A stretch of 15,307 nucleotides of DNA from Paracoccaceae bacterium. GTDB lineage: Bacteria; Pseudomonadota; Alphaproteobacteria; Rhodobacterales; Rhodobacteraceae. This document shows positions 6,587 to 13,675 of the stretch, one piece after another. Positions within the stretch are counted from its first letter, which is position 1. Every line of letters starts with the position of its first letter. A program made the position numbers and the translations under genes. The stretch lies in the NCBI GenBank assembly GCA_007131945.1, contig SLPP01000339.1, positions 1-15,307 of the forward strand, read 5' to 3'. Under the pieces are notes generated by a model, which did not search any database, was not told the origin of the DNA, and saw nothing but the letters and a program-made list of their open reading frames with translations.

Positions 6587-7342
6587 TCAGTCGCGCAGCG
6601 CGTCCGCCAGCCGGTGCAGTTCCTCTGCCGGAAGGAAGCCGCGGATCAGTTCCCCGTATTCCGGTCCGCCAAGGACGAAGGTGGGCGTGCCGTTGATCTG
6701 CAGCCGTTGCGCCAGTGCCCGGTTCTCGGCGAGAACCGCGGTGACCGCGTCGCTGCCCATCCGCTGCATCACCGCGGCCGGGTCGAGCCCGAGTTCCACC
6801 GCGATCGCCCCGATCACGGTCTCCGTCAGGTCGCCCTCGAGCGCGATCAGCCGCTCGTGCGCGCGGAAATAGGTGTCGTCGCCGCCCAGTTGCAGCGCCG
6901 CGACCGCGAGCCGTGAGGAAAGTTCCGACTGCGGGCCGAGGATCGGGAACTCCTTCATCACCAGGCGGATGTTGCCGTCGTTTCCGACGAAGTCCATGAC
7001 ATGGTCGAAGGCGCGGCGACAGAAGCTGCAGCGATAGTCGACGAATTCGACCAGCGACAGGTCGCCCTCGGGGTTGCCGCCGACCCAGGAATGCCCGTCC
7101 TCGAAGATGTCCTCGGCGTTGATCTCGATCAGCGCCTGGTCCATGTCGGCCTGGCTCGCGGCGGTCCGACGCTCGTATTCGGCGACCGCCTCGAACAGCA
7201 CCTCGGGGTGTTCCAGCAGGTAGGCGCGGATCTCGGCGCGCAGCGCGGTGCGCTCGTCGTCGCTGAGCGCGCTCTGGGCGGCGGCGGGCGCGGCCAGCAA
7301 CAGGCCGGCGGCCAGAAGCGGGGCGAGGGGCAGGGCAGGCAT
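6587..7342 (-). CDS. DsbA-family periplasmic thiol:disulfide oxidoreductase
   Basis: A 251-residue protein with a Sec signal peptide (MPALPLAPLLAAGLLLAAPAAAQS, cut near residue 22). A short helical region (EHPEVLFEAVAEYERRT) precedes the DsbA/Com1-like thioredoxin domain. The active site is C-S-F-C at 105-108, in VEFVDYRCSFCRRAF, and the cis-proline loop is G-T-P-T-F at 218-222. By family it catalyses disulfide formation or exchange in the periplasm; the fold and N-terminal region resemble BdbD/ScsC-like DsbA proteins more than E. coli DsbA. The ATG at 7342 has AAGGAG 5 bases upstream (7348-7353); the longer open frame upstream lacks such support. It is divergent from PBP1A, which has several cysteines that could be clients. 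A terminator follows at 6551-6579. Confidence 0.92.
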   Translation of the reverse strand: MPALPLAPLLAAGLLLAAPAAAQSALSDDERTALRAEIRAYLLEHPEVLFEAVAEYERRTAASQADMDQALIEINAEDIFEDGHSWVGGNPEGDLSLVEFVDYRCSFCRRAFDHVMDFVGNDGNIRLVMKEFPILGPQSELSSRLAVAALQLGGDDTYFRAHERLIALEGDLTETVIGAIAVELGLDPAAVMQRMGSDAVTAVLAENRALAQRLQINGTPTFVLGGPEYGELIRGFLPAEELHRLADALRD

Positions 7343-7462
7343 GTCGGCTCCTTGAGCGAAAGGCCCCATGGTTGTGCGCTGCGCGGTGCGCCGAGATCAA
7401 GGCCGGGCGGGGCTGCTGACCGCTTCGTGAAGAGCCGCGCGCCGCCGGACGCCGGGTCGCTT

Positions 7463-7491
7463 TTGACCGGGCGCACGCAACCGCGTATAGA
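7463..7491 (+). promoter_or_regulatory. sigma-70-type promoter of the PBP1A gene
   Basis: TTGACC (7463-7468) and TATAGA (7486-7491) are separated by exactly 17 bases, close to the consensus on both boxes. The transcript would start near 7498, only about 20 bases before the GTG start. AAGGAG (7503-7508) falls within that short leader. Confidence 0.75.
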
Positions 7492-7516
7492 ACGGGCTGG
7501 TGAAGGAGCATAAGCC

Positions 7517-10039
7517 GTGTTGCGTTTCGTCCTGTCCTTCTTCGGAGGGATCTTCAGTTTCCTCGTCCTCGCCGTCGCCGCCGGCGCGTTGACCGTGGGC
7601 GGCGTGATATGGATGTACACGCACGACTTGCCCAGCCACGAACAGCTGGCGAACTACACCCCGCCGACGATCAGCCGGATCTTTTCGGGCGAGGGGCAGC
7701 TGATCGACGAATTCGCGCAGGAACGCCGCCTCTTCGTGCCGATCGACGACATTCCCGAGCAGGTCAAGCACGCCTTCATCTCGGCCGAGGACCGGAACTT
7801 CTACGAGCATTCCGGCTTCGATCCGCTGGCGATGATGGCCGCTTTGCGCGACGCCGTGGTGACCCGCGGCCAGACCCTGCGCGGCGCCTCGACGATCACC
7901 CAGCAGGTGATGAAGAACTTCCTGCTTTCGGGTGACCGGACCGGCGAACGGAAGATCCGCGAGATCATCCTCGCCTACCGGGTCGAGCAGACGCTGTCGA
8001 AGGACCAGATCCTCGAGCTTTACCTCAACGAGATCTTCCTCGGGCAGAACTCCTACGGCGTCGCGGCGGCGGCGCAGAGCTATTTCAACAAGACGCTCGA
8101 CGAGCTCGAGCTGCACGAGGCCGCCTTCCTCGCCGCGCTGCCGCAGGCGCCGTCCGAATACCATCCGGTGCGCGCGCGCGAGCGGGTGACGGCGCGGCGC
8201 AACTGGGTCCTCGGCCAGATGGTCGAGAACGGCTACATCACCCGCGCCGAGGCCGATGCGGCGATGGCCGAGCCGCTCCTGACCGTCCAGTCGGGCGACA
8301 TCGTGGCCTTCCGCCAGTCCCTGCCCGACCGCGACTACTTCACCGACGAGATCCGCCGCCAGCTCTCGTCGAGCTTCGGCGAAGCCGAGTTCTTCACCGG
8401 CGGGTTGAGCATCCGGGCGACCGTGCATCCAGAGCTGCAGGTCAGCGCCGCGCATGCGCTGCAGCGGGCGCTGGAACGGTACGACCGCGGCCTCGGGCGC
8501 TGGCGCGGCACCGGCGAGCGGCTGGCGGCCGAGGACCTGGCGAGCGAGGAGGCCTGGCGCAGCGCGCTCGCCCGCGTGCGGGTCGCCCGCGACGTCACGC
8601 TGGACAACCGCTGGCATCCCGCGGTGGTGCTGGCCGTCGAGGGCGGTCGCGCGACGCTGGGCATCGAGGGCGTCGACGAGCCCGGCATGGTCGAGAACAG
8701 CGATCTCGACTGGGCGCGCGGCTCGCTTGCCGACAATCTCGACGTCGGCGACGTGGTGCATGTGCGCGCCATCACCCGCGACGAGGACGGCGCCTTCGTG
8801 CGCTGGTCGTTGCGCCAGGTGCCGGCGGTGCAGGGCGCCTTCATGGCGATGGATGTCAATACCGGCCGGGTGCTGGCGATGCAGGGGGGCTTTTCCTACC
8901 AGCATTCGGTCTTCAACCGCGCGACGCAGGCGATGCGCCAGCCCGGCTCGGCCTTCAAGCCCTTCGTCTATGCCGCGGCGCTCGATTCGGGCTTCTCGCC
9001 GGCGACGATCGTCATCGACGCGCCGATCGAGCTCGAGACCGCGCAGGGGATCTGGCGTCCGACGAACGCCTCGAACCAGTTCTACGGGCCGATCCCGGTG
9101 CGGACGGGGATCGAGATGTCGCGCAACCTGATGACCGTCCGGCTGGCGCAGGAGGTCGGCATGGACGTCGTCGCGCGCTATGCCGAACGCTTCGGCGTCT
9201 ACGACCGGATGCAGACCTTCCTCGCCAACTCGCTGGGCAGCCAGGAGACGACGCTGTTCCGCATGGTCGCGGCCTACGCGATGTTCGCCAATGGCGGCGA
9301 GCGGGTAGAGCCGACGCTGGTCGACCGGGTGCAGGACCGCTGGGGGCGCACCGTCTACCGCCACGACCAGCGGACCTGCCTGAACTGCGAGGAACCCCTG
9401 CGCGCCGGCACGGCACCCGCGATCAGCGCCCAGCGTGCCCGCGTCATGGACCCGATCACCGCCTACCAGCTGACCTCGATGATGGAGGGCGTGGTGCAGC
9501 GCGGCACCGCGGCGCGGACGGTCAACCTGCCGGTGCCCGTCGCCGGCAAGACCGGCACGACGAACGAGGCGCGCGATGTCTGGTTCGTGGGCTACAGCTC
9601 GAACATTGTCGCCGGCTGCTATATCGGCTACGACCGGCCGCGGCCGCTGGGGCGCGGTGCCTCGGGCGGCGGCATGTGCGGGCCGGTCTTCACCCAGTTC
9701 ATGCAGGACGCGGTCGCCGAGTTCGGCGGCACGCCCTTCGCCGTCCCGCCCGGCGGGCGCTTCATCCGCATCGACCGGCGCACCGGCGAGCGGCTGGCGG
9801 ACAACGCCTCGGGGCCCGATGTCGTTGCCGAGTACTTCCGCGAGGGCCATGAACCCGTCTTCGGAATCGGCGCGCTGATCGACGGGGGCTTCGCCATGGG
9901 GGTGAACCTGCCGATGTTCGATCGCGGCGAGGAGGCCGGCGACGAATGGGCCGAGGGGGGCAGCGGCGGCACCGGCGGTAGCGGCAGAACCGGCGGCGGC
10001 GCCAGCTTCGGCACCGTCAGCTCCGGCGGGCTCTACTGA
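7517..10039 (+). CDS. mrcA: penicillin-binding protein 1A, bifunctional transglycosylase/transpeptidase
   Basis: An 840-residue class A PBP that polymerises and cross-links peptidoglycan. One membrane segment (about 8-33) anchors it. The glycosyltransferase (GT51) domain has E-D-R-N-F-Y-E-H (Glu91 catalytic), GASTITQQVMKNFLLS (123-138), RKIREIILAYRVE and LYLNEIFLGQNSYG (168-181). An OB-like insert lies around 320-430. The transpeptidase domain has S-A-F-K (Ser478 nucleophile, Lys481), S-R-N (535-537) and K-T-G-T (678-681). Cysteines occur as C621-x-x-C624, C701 and C721. The last 35 or so residues are a Gly/Ser-rich, probably disordered tail. The start is GTG at 7517, with AAGGAG 8 bases upstream and a near-consensus promoter. 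It is divergent from the DsbA-like gene; prfB follows 88 bases downstream, as is common in alphaproteobacteria. Confidence 0.96.
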   Translation: MLRFVLSFFGGIFSFLVLAVAAGALTVGGVIWMYTHDLPSHEQLANYTPPTISRIFSGEGQLIDEFAQERRLFVPIDDIPEQVKHAFISAEDRNFYEHSGFDPLAMMAALRDAVVTRGQTLRGASTITQQVMKNFLLSGDRTGERKIREIILAYRVEQTLSKDQILELYLNEIFLGQNSYGVAAAAQSYFNKTLDELELHEAAFLAALPQAPSEYHPVRARERVTARRNWVLGQMVENGYITRAEADAAMAEPLLTVQSGDIVAFRQSLPDRDYFTDEIRRQLSSSFGEAEFFTGGLSIRATVHPELQVSAAHALQRALERYDRGLGRWRGTGERLAAEDLASEEAWRSALARVRVARDVTLDNRWHPAVVLAVEGGRATLGIEGVDEPGMVENSDLDWARGSLADNLDVGDVVHVRAITRDEDGAFVRWSLRQVPAVQGAFMAMDVNTGRVLAMQGGFSYQHSVFNRATQAMRQPGSAFKPFVYAAALDSGFSPATIVIDAPIELETAQGIWRPTNASNQFYGPIPVRTGIEMSRNLMTVRLAQEVGMDVVARYAERFGVYDRMQTFLANSLGSQETTLFRMVAAYAMFANGGERVEPTLVDRVQDRWGRTVYRHDQRTCLNCEEPLRAGTAPAISAQRARVMDPITAYQLTSMMEGVVQRGTAARTVNLPVPVAGKTGTTNEARDVWFVGYSSNIVAGCYIGYDRPRPLGRGASGGGMCGPVFTQFMQDAVAEFGGTPFAVPPGGRFIRIDRRTGERLADNASGPDVVAEYFREGHEPVFGIGALIDGGFAMGVNLPMFDRGEEAGDEWAEGGSGGTGGSGRTGGGASFGTVSSGGLY

Positions 10040-10047
10040 TCCCACCC

Positions 10048-10076
10048 TTGCCGGTCCCGCGCCAGCGCGCTAACAG
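10048..10076 (+). promoter_or_regulatory. candidate promoter of prfB
   Basis: TTGCCG (10048-10053) and TAACAG (10071-10076) are 17 bases apart. The -35 box keeps the TTG core, the -10 box is weak. It would give a leader of about 45 bases. No clear terminator separates PBP1A from prfB, so read-through is also possible. Confidence 0.35.
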
Positions 10077-10127
10077 ACCGGCCGAACAGCGCCCGTGCGG
10101 CGCCACGCCCTGACAGGACTCCCTTCG

Positions 10128-11255
10128 ATGCGCGCAGAAACGCAAGGAACGATCGAGGCGACCCGCAAGTCGCTGGCGCTGCTGGCGCGGCGGATGGACT
10201 GGGAGACGGCGAAGTTCCGGCTCGAGGAATTCGACGCGATGATCGAGGACCCGAACCTGTGGAACGACCCGGCGCGCGCCCAGAAGCTGATGCGCGAGCG
10301 GCAGATGCTGATGGACGCCGTCACCACCTACGAGACGATCAGCCGCGACCTGCAGGACAATATCGAACTGATCGAGCTGGGCGAGGCGGAAGGCGATACC
10401 GAAGTCGTGGCCGAGGCCGAGGCGGCGCTGAAGGCGCTCGCCGCGCGCGCCGCCGAGAAGGAGCTCGAGGCGCTGCTCGACGGCGAGGCCGACGGCAACG
10501 ACACCTATCTGGAGATCAACGCCGGCGCCGGCGGCACCGAAAGCTGCGACTGGGCCGCGATGCTGGCGCGGATGTATGTCCGCTGGGCCGAGAAGAAGGG
10601 CTACAAGGTCGAACTCACCTCGGAATCCCCCGGCGAGGAGGCGGGCATCCGCTCGGCCACCTACCGGATCTCGGGGCCCAATGCCTATGGCTGGCTGAAA
10701 TCGGAATCGGGCGTGCACCGGCTGGTGCGCATCTCGCCCTATGACAGCGCGGCGCGGCGGCACACCTCGTTCTGTTCGGTCTGGGTCTATCCGGTCGTCG
10801 ACGAGAACATCGAGATCACCGTGCCCGAGGGCGAGATCCGCATCGACACCTACCGCTCCTCGGGCGCGGGCGGGCAGCATGTGAACACCACCGACTCGGC
10901 GGTGCGGATCACCCACCTGCCCACCGGCATCGTCGTGACCTCGAGCCAGAAGTCGCAGCACCAGAACCGCGCCATCGCCATGGAGGCGCTGAAGTCGCGG
11001 CTCTACGAGCTGGAGCTGCGCAAGCGCACCGAGGCGATCGAGGCCGCGCACGAGGCCAAGGGCGAGGCCGGCTGGGGCAACCAGATCCGCTCCTACGTGC
11101 TGCAGCCCTACCAGATGGTGAAGGACCTGCGCACCGGGCACGAAACCTCGGACACGCAGGGCGTGCTGGACGGCGATCTCGACGCTTTCATGGCCGCGAC
11201 GCTGGCGATGGATGTCGCCGGCAAGAGCCGCTCCGAGGCGCAGGCGGCGGACTGA
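10128..11255 (+). CDS. prfB: peptide chain release factor 2 (RF2)
   Basis: A 375-residue RF2 that ends translation at UGA and UAA. The peptidyl-hydrolysis motif is G-G-Q at 248-250 in [19 protein letters not shown]. The codon-recognition tripeptide, S-P-F in E. coli RF2 (205-207), reads S-P-Y at 203-205 in [16 protein letters not shown]. The RF2 coiled-coil domain ([25 protein letters not shown]) is near the N-terminus and the C-terminal [18 protein letters not shown] is standard. The ATG at 10128 has CAGGA 9 bases upstream. The frame is continuous: at the site where E. coli prfB has an in-frame UGA and a +1 shift (before Asp26; here Asp24) there is ATGGACTGG without a stop, so no programmed frameshift is needed. 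Upstream ATG-like starts lack support. Confidence 0.96.
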   Translation: MRAETQGTIEATRKSLALLARRMDWETAKFRLEEFDAMIEDPNLWNDPARAQKLMRERQMLMDAVTTYETISRDLQDNIELIELGEAEGDTEVVAEAEAALKALAARAAEKELEALLDGEADGNDTYLEINAGAGGTESCDWAAMLARMYVRWAEKKGYKVELTSESPGEEAGIRSATYRISGPNAYGWLKSESGVHRLVRISPYDSAARRHTSFCSVWVYPVVDENIEITVPEGEIRIDTYRSSGAGGQHVNTTDSAVRITHLPTGIVVTSSQKSQHQNRAIAMEALKSRLYELELRKRTEAIEAAHEAKGEAGWGNQIRSYVLQPYQMVKDLRTGHETSDTQGVLDGDLDAFMAATLAMDVAGKSRSEAQAAD

Positions 11256-11307
11256 GGCGCGCAAGCTTCAGCCGGTTCGCGGTCGCTGCCTCGGGCAGAC
11301 AAAGTGC

Positions 11308-11337
11308 TTGCCTGCCGGTCCCCTGCGCACCTATCCT
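11308..11337 (+). promoter_or_regulatory. candidate promoter of the DUF2189 gene
   Basis: TTGCCT (11308-11313) and TATCCT (11332-11337) are 18 bases apart, matching consensus at four of six bases each. Initiation would fall about 18 bases before the ATG at 11362, with AAGGAG (11348-11353) inside the leader. Confidence 0.4.
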
Positions 11338-11361
11338 TGCCGCGACAAAGGAGAGTGCGCG

Positions 11362-12150
11362 ATGTCTGATTCCAATTCCCAAGGCTACGACACTTTCGGT
11401 GCCGACGTTCCGCAGATCCGCACCCTGCGGGTGGAGGACCTGCGCGCGTCGCTCGCCGATGGCTGGGCCGATTTCAAGGCGGCGCCCGCCTTCGGCCTGT
11501 TCTTCGCGATCGTCTACACGCTGGGCGGGATCGGGCTCTATTTCGGGCTGATCGGCGCGGGCGAGCCCTTCTGGTTCATCCCCGTCGCCGCCGGCTTCCC
11601 GCTGCTTGCTCCCTTCGCCGCGGTCGGGCTCTACGAGGTCAGCCGGCGGCGCGAGGCGGGCGAGCCGCTCTCCTGGGGGCCGGTGCTGGGCGCGCTGCGC
11701 GGGCATGGCGACGGGCAGTTGCCTGTGATGGCGGTGGTCGTGCTGCTCGTCTTCGGCTTCTGGGTGATTCTCGCGCGCGGCATCTTCGCCATCTTCTTCG
11801 GCCAGACCGGGATCGGCTACGAGACGCTGGGCCACCTGTTCTCGCTCGCCGGCATCGCGATGCTGCTGATCGGCACGCTGGTCGGCGGCCTCATCGCGCT
11901 CGCGCTCTTCGCGGTGACGGCGTTCAGCCTGCCGATGCTGCTGGAGCGTCCGGTCGATTTCGTCACCGCGATCATCACCAGCATTGCCGCGGTGCGCGCC
12001 AACGGGCAGGTCATGCTGCGCTGGGCGGGCATGATCGCCGGGCTCCTGGTCGTGGCGATGCTGCCGCTCTTCCTCGGGCTTCTCATCGTGCTGCCGCTCC
12101 TCGGCCACGCGACCTGGCATCTCTACCGCCGGGCCATCGCGGTCAGCTGA
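11362..12150 (+). CDS. DUF2189-family integral membrane protein
   Basis: A 262-residue inner-membrane protein. After a hydrophilic N-terminus (MSDSNSQGYDTFGADVPQIRTLRVEDLRASLADGW in two parts: the last part, V-E-D-L-R-x-S-L-A-D-G-W, is typical of DUF2189), there are about six hydrophobic segments, roughly at 43-65, 72-92, 115-140, 158-190 (probably two) and 215-250. It ends LPLLGHATWHLYRRAI, the ...G-H-A-(S/T)-W-H-L-Y-R box characteristic of DUF2189. The function of the family is unknown. ATG at 11362 has AAGGAG 8 bases upstream. It is likely transcribed alone from its own promoter and ends at the strong terminator at 12208-12234. It converges on the proline-racemase-family operon. Confidence 0.88.
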   Translation: MSDSNSQGYDTFGADVPQIRTLRVEDLRASLADGWADFKAAPAFGLFFAIVYTLGGIGLYFGLIGAGEPFWFIPVAAGFPLLAPFAAVGLYEVSRRREAGEPLSWGPVLGALRGHGDGQLPVMAVVVLLVFGFWVILARGIFAIFFGQTGIGYETLGHLFSLAGIAMLLIGTLVGGLIALALFAVTAFSLPMLLERPVDFVTAIITSIAAVRANGQVMLRWAGMIAGLLVVAMLPLFLGLLIVLPLLGHATWHLYRRAIAVS

Positions 12151-12207
12151 GCAGGGGAACGGCGGTGCCGACGGGGCGCCGCCTGATCCCGATGCGATGG
12201 AAGCGGG

Positions 12208-12234
12208 AAGGCGTGCAAATTTGCACGCCTTTTC
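12208..12234 (+). terminator. intrinsic terminator after the DUF2189 gene; perfect 24-bp palindrome
   Basis: AAGGCGTGCAAA (12208-12219) is followed directly by its exact reverse complement TTTGCACGCCTT (12220-12231), then TTC. As RNA this forms a GGCGTGC/GCACGCC stem with an AAATTT loop and a U-run. It lies 57 bases after the DUF2189 stop. The symmetric A-run also allows some function from the opposite strand. Confidence 0.85.
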
Positions 12235-12263
12235 AAGTATCTGATTTTGCACACGAAAATCAC

Positions 12264-12372
12264 GAAATTAACCGTAACGAAAGTTCTGCAGGGGGGTGTC
12301 GCAGGCGGCCTGCGGTGGCGCACCTCCCGCGTCTTGCGGCGCCGGGGCAAAGCTTTCGTTGTGGTTAATTTC
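12264..12372 (+). repeat. long imperfect inverted repeat forming a putative structured RNA or small dispersed element
   Basis: The 26-base left arm (12264-12289, beginning GAAATTAACC) is the reverse complement of the right arm (12347-12372) at 22 of 26 positions. Three of the four differences would be G-U wobbles in plus-strand RNA and one a C-A mismatch; on the minus strand all three would be A-C mismatches. Extra pairing lies outside: AAATC (12257-12261) with GATTT (12376-12380) and CACG (12252-12255) with CGTG (12385-12388). Inside, GGGGGGTG (12291-12298) pairs with CACCTCCC (12321-12328), enclosing GCAGG/CCTGC (12301-12313). The arms are AT-rich in a GC-rich genome. No ORF, transposase or clear target-site duplication was seen. 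The whole gap between genes, 12151-12447, contains only this element and the palindromes at each side. Confidence 0.65.
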
Positions 12373-12407
12373 TGCGATTTATGACGTGAAACCAATGGCT
12401 TGCAGAA

Positions 12408-12425
12408 GCGTCCGCATGCGGACGC
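12408..12425 (-). terminator. perfect 18-bp palindrome, probable terminator of the proline-racemase operon
   Basis: GCGTCCGCA (12408-12416) is followed by its exact reverse complement TGCGGACGC (12417-12425). It begins 22 bases past the minus-strand stop of the proline-racemase-family gene. On that strand only CTTCTGC follows, so the T-run is poor and termination may be weak or the palindrome may serve another role. Confidence 0.5.
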
Positions 12426-12447
12426 CTGACTCCGGATGGCATGCGCT

Positions 12448-13464
12448 TCAGCCGCCCCAGGTATCGCTCAGGGTGAAGCCGAGGGGGAAGGGATCGGTCG
12501 GGTCGAGGCCGATCTGGCTGATGGCGTAGATCCAGCCCTGGCCGGAGATCCGGCTGCGCGTGGCGGGGCAGGGACCGACAGTGGTCTGCTCCACGAATTC
12601 GGTGGTGAACTCGCCGCCAATGATCGAGCGGGAAACGACGACATCGCCCGGCCGCGCCCGGCCCGCGGCATGGCGCACGGCCATGTTGGCGTTCGAGCCG
12701 GTGCCGCAGGGCGAACGGTCGACGCGCCCCGGGCGCAGCGTGGTGCAGGTGCGCACCGCACCGTCGGGCTCCTCGGCGCGGAACATCACGTAGGAGATGC
12801 CGCTCAGCGCCGGGGTCGCGGGATGCGGCGCCGGGTCCCGCGCGGCGATGCGGTCGCGCAGCGTCACGCCGATCGTGGCGAGTTCGCGCGCGTTCCCGGG
12901 CGCGATGGTCAGGCCGATCTGGTCGACATCGATCAGCGCGTAGAAGACGCCGCCGAAGCAGAGATCGTAGGCGACCGGTCCCCATTCCGGGGTCTCGATA
13001 ACCGCGCCCTGCCGCGCGACGAAGGCCGGCGGCATCTCGAGCGTGACCCGCGTGACCTTGCCGCTCTCGCAGCTTGCCACCGCCCGCACCGGCCCGGCGG
13101 CGGTATCCAGCGTCACCACCGTCTGCGTCCCGGTGATCGGCCGCATGCCGGTTTCCAGCAGCGCGGTCACCGCGCAGATCGCGTTCGAGCCGGACATCGC
13201 ATGCGCCTGGTCGGGCTGCAGCACGATGAAGCCCACATCCGCCGCCGGGTCGCAGGCGGGGACCAGCAGGCAGAACGACCCCGCCGGACCCGAGCGCGGC
13301 TCCGAGCAGAGGAACCGCCGCAGGCTGTCGTCGACGGTGTTCAGATGCGCGAGCTTCTCGGCCATCGTCGCGCCGGGAACGTCGAGCACGCCGCCGGTGA
13401 CGACGCGCCCGATCTCGCCCGCGCAATGCACGTCGACCGTCTGCAGGGTTCGCGTCCAGCGCAT
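12448..13464 (-). CDS. proline racemase-family enzyme with Ser/Cys catalytic pair (hydroxyproline 2-epimerase / trans-3-hydroxy-L-proline dehydratase type)
   Basis: A 338-residue member of the proline racemase superfamily. The first catalytic box is M-S-G-S-N-A-I-C at 90-97, where the Cys of true proline racemases and 4-hydroxyproline epimerases is Ser91. The second is D-R-S-P-C-G-T-G at 249-256, with Cys253 present. Other family marks are VDVHCAGEIGRVV at the start and DPTDPFPLGFTLSDTWG at the end. Cys/Cys members epimerise 4-hydroxyproline or proline; Thr/Cys members dehydrate trans-3-hydroxy-L-proline; Ser/Cys members are reported to do the dehydration, in some cases with epimerase activity. 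So either function is possible here. ATG at 13464 has AAAGG 8 bases upstream, overlapping the stop of the preceding small ORF. It is the last gene of a four-gene minus-strand run with an FAD amino-acid dehydrogenase, which favours use of hydroxyproline. Confidence 0.9.
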   Translation of the reverse strand: MRWTRTLQTVDVHCAGEIGRVVTGGVLDVPGATMAEKLAHLNTVDDSLRRFLCSEPRSGPAGSFCLLVPACDPAADVGFIVLQPDQAHAMSGSNAICAVTALLETGMRPITGTQTVVTLDTAAGPVRAVASCESGKVTRVTLEMPPAFVARQGAVIETPEWGPVAYDLCFGGVFYALIDVDQIGLTIAPGNARELATIGVTLRDRIAARDPAPHPATPALSGISYVMFRAEEPDGAVRTCTTLRPGRVDRSPCGTGSNANMAVRHAAGRARPGDVVVSRSIIGGEFTTEFVEQTTVGPCPATRSRISGQGWIYAISQIGLDPTDPFPLGFTLSDTWGG

Positions 13465-13476
13465 CGGCTCGGCCTT

Positions 13477-13668
13477 TCAGAAACCGGCCCCGGGGCGCCG
13501 CGCGGTCCCGGCTGGTGACCTGCCCGACCTCGAGGCAGATGCCGGGGCCCGCTGGCCGGGTTCGCGGCCGATGCGAAAGCCCTGCCGGCTGGGCGGACCG
13601 GTCACCTCGAACGTCTCGCCCAAGGCCGCCTGCACCCTGTTGCCGTCGGCGAAAGACGTGTCGCGCAT
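13477..13668 (-). CDS. small unknown ORF between the SDR and proline-racemase genes, possibly frame-disrupted
   Basis: A 63-codon frame starting ATG at 13668. GAGGAA (13672-13677) precedes it and overlaps the SDR stop codon, so translational coupling in the operon is likely. The first 36 residues (MRDTSFADGNRVQAALGETF, then EVTGPPSRQGFRIGRE) use codons with high GC3 like the neighbours. The rest (PGQRAPASASRSGRSP...) contains GCA, TCT, AGG, TCA and CCA, unlike the neighbours, and looks non-coding. A different minus-strand frame over 13480-13560 has good codon usage (PGICLEVGQVTSRDRAAP). This suggests a frameshift near 13545-13565, natural or from sequencing. I do not recognise the family. It ends 12 bases before the next gene, whose ribosome site overlaps its stop. 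Confidence 0.5.
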   Translation of the reverse strand: MRDTSFADGNRVQAALGETFEVTGPPSRQGFRIGREPGQRAPASASRSGRSPAGTARRPGAGF

Positions 13669-13675
13669 CGGTTCC

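Noticed and set aside
7343..7369. Upstream ATG at 7369 for the DsbA-like gene
   Set aside because: It would put a polar stretch before the signal peptide; AAGGAG points to the ATG at 7342.
7397..10045. Very long open frame on the minus strand opposite PBP1A
   Set aside because: It mirrors the PBP1A gene; the low-stop frame is a by-product of high GC3. Its translation is Arg/His/Gly-rich with no domain, and PBP1A motifs on the plus strand are decisive.
10017..11264. Long minus-strand open frame opposite prfB
   Set aside because: Shadow of prfB; no recognisable motif, no ribosome site noted.
12208..12231. The 24-bp palindrome as a repressor operator
   Set aside because: It lies after, not before, a gene, between convergent genes, and has the stem plus T-run of a terminator.
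12264..12372. Insertion sequence or classic MITE with target-site duplication
   Set aside because: There is no transposase, and bases flanking the arms show no direct duplication. A dispersed-element origin remains only a hypothesis in the findings.
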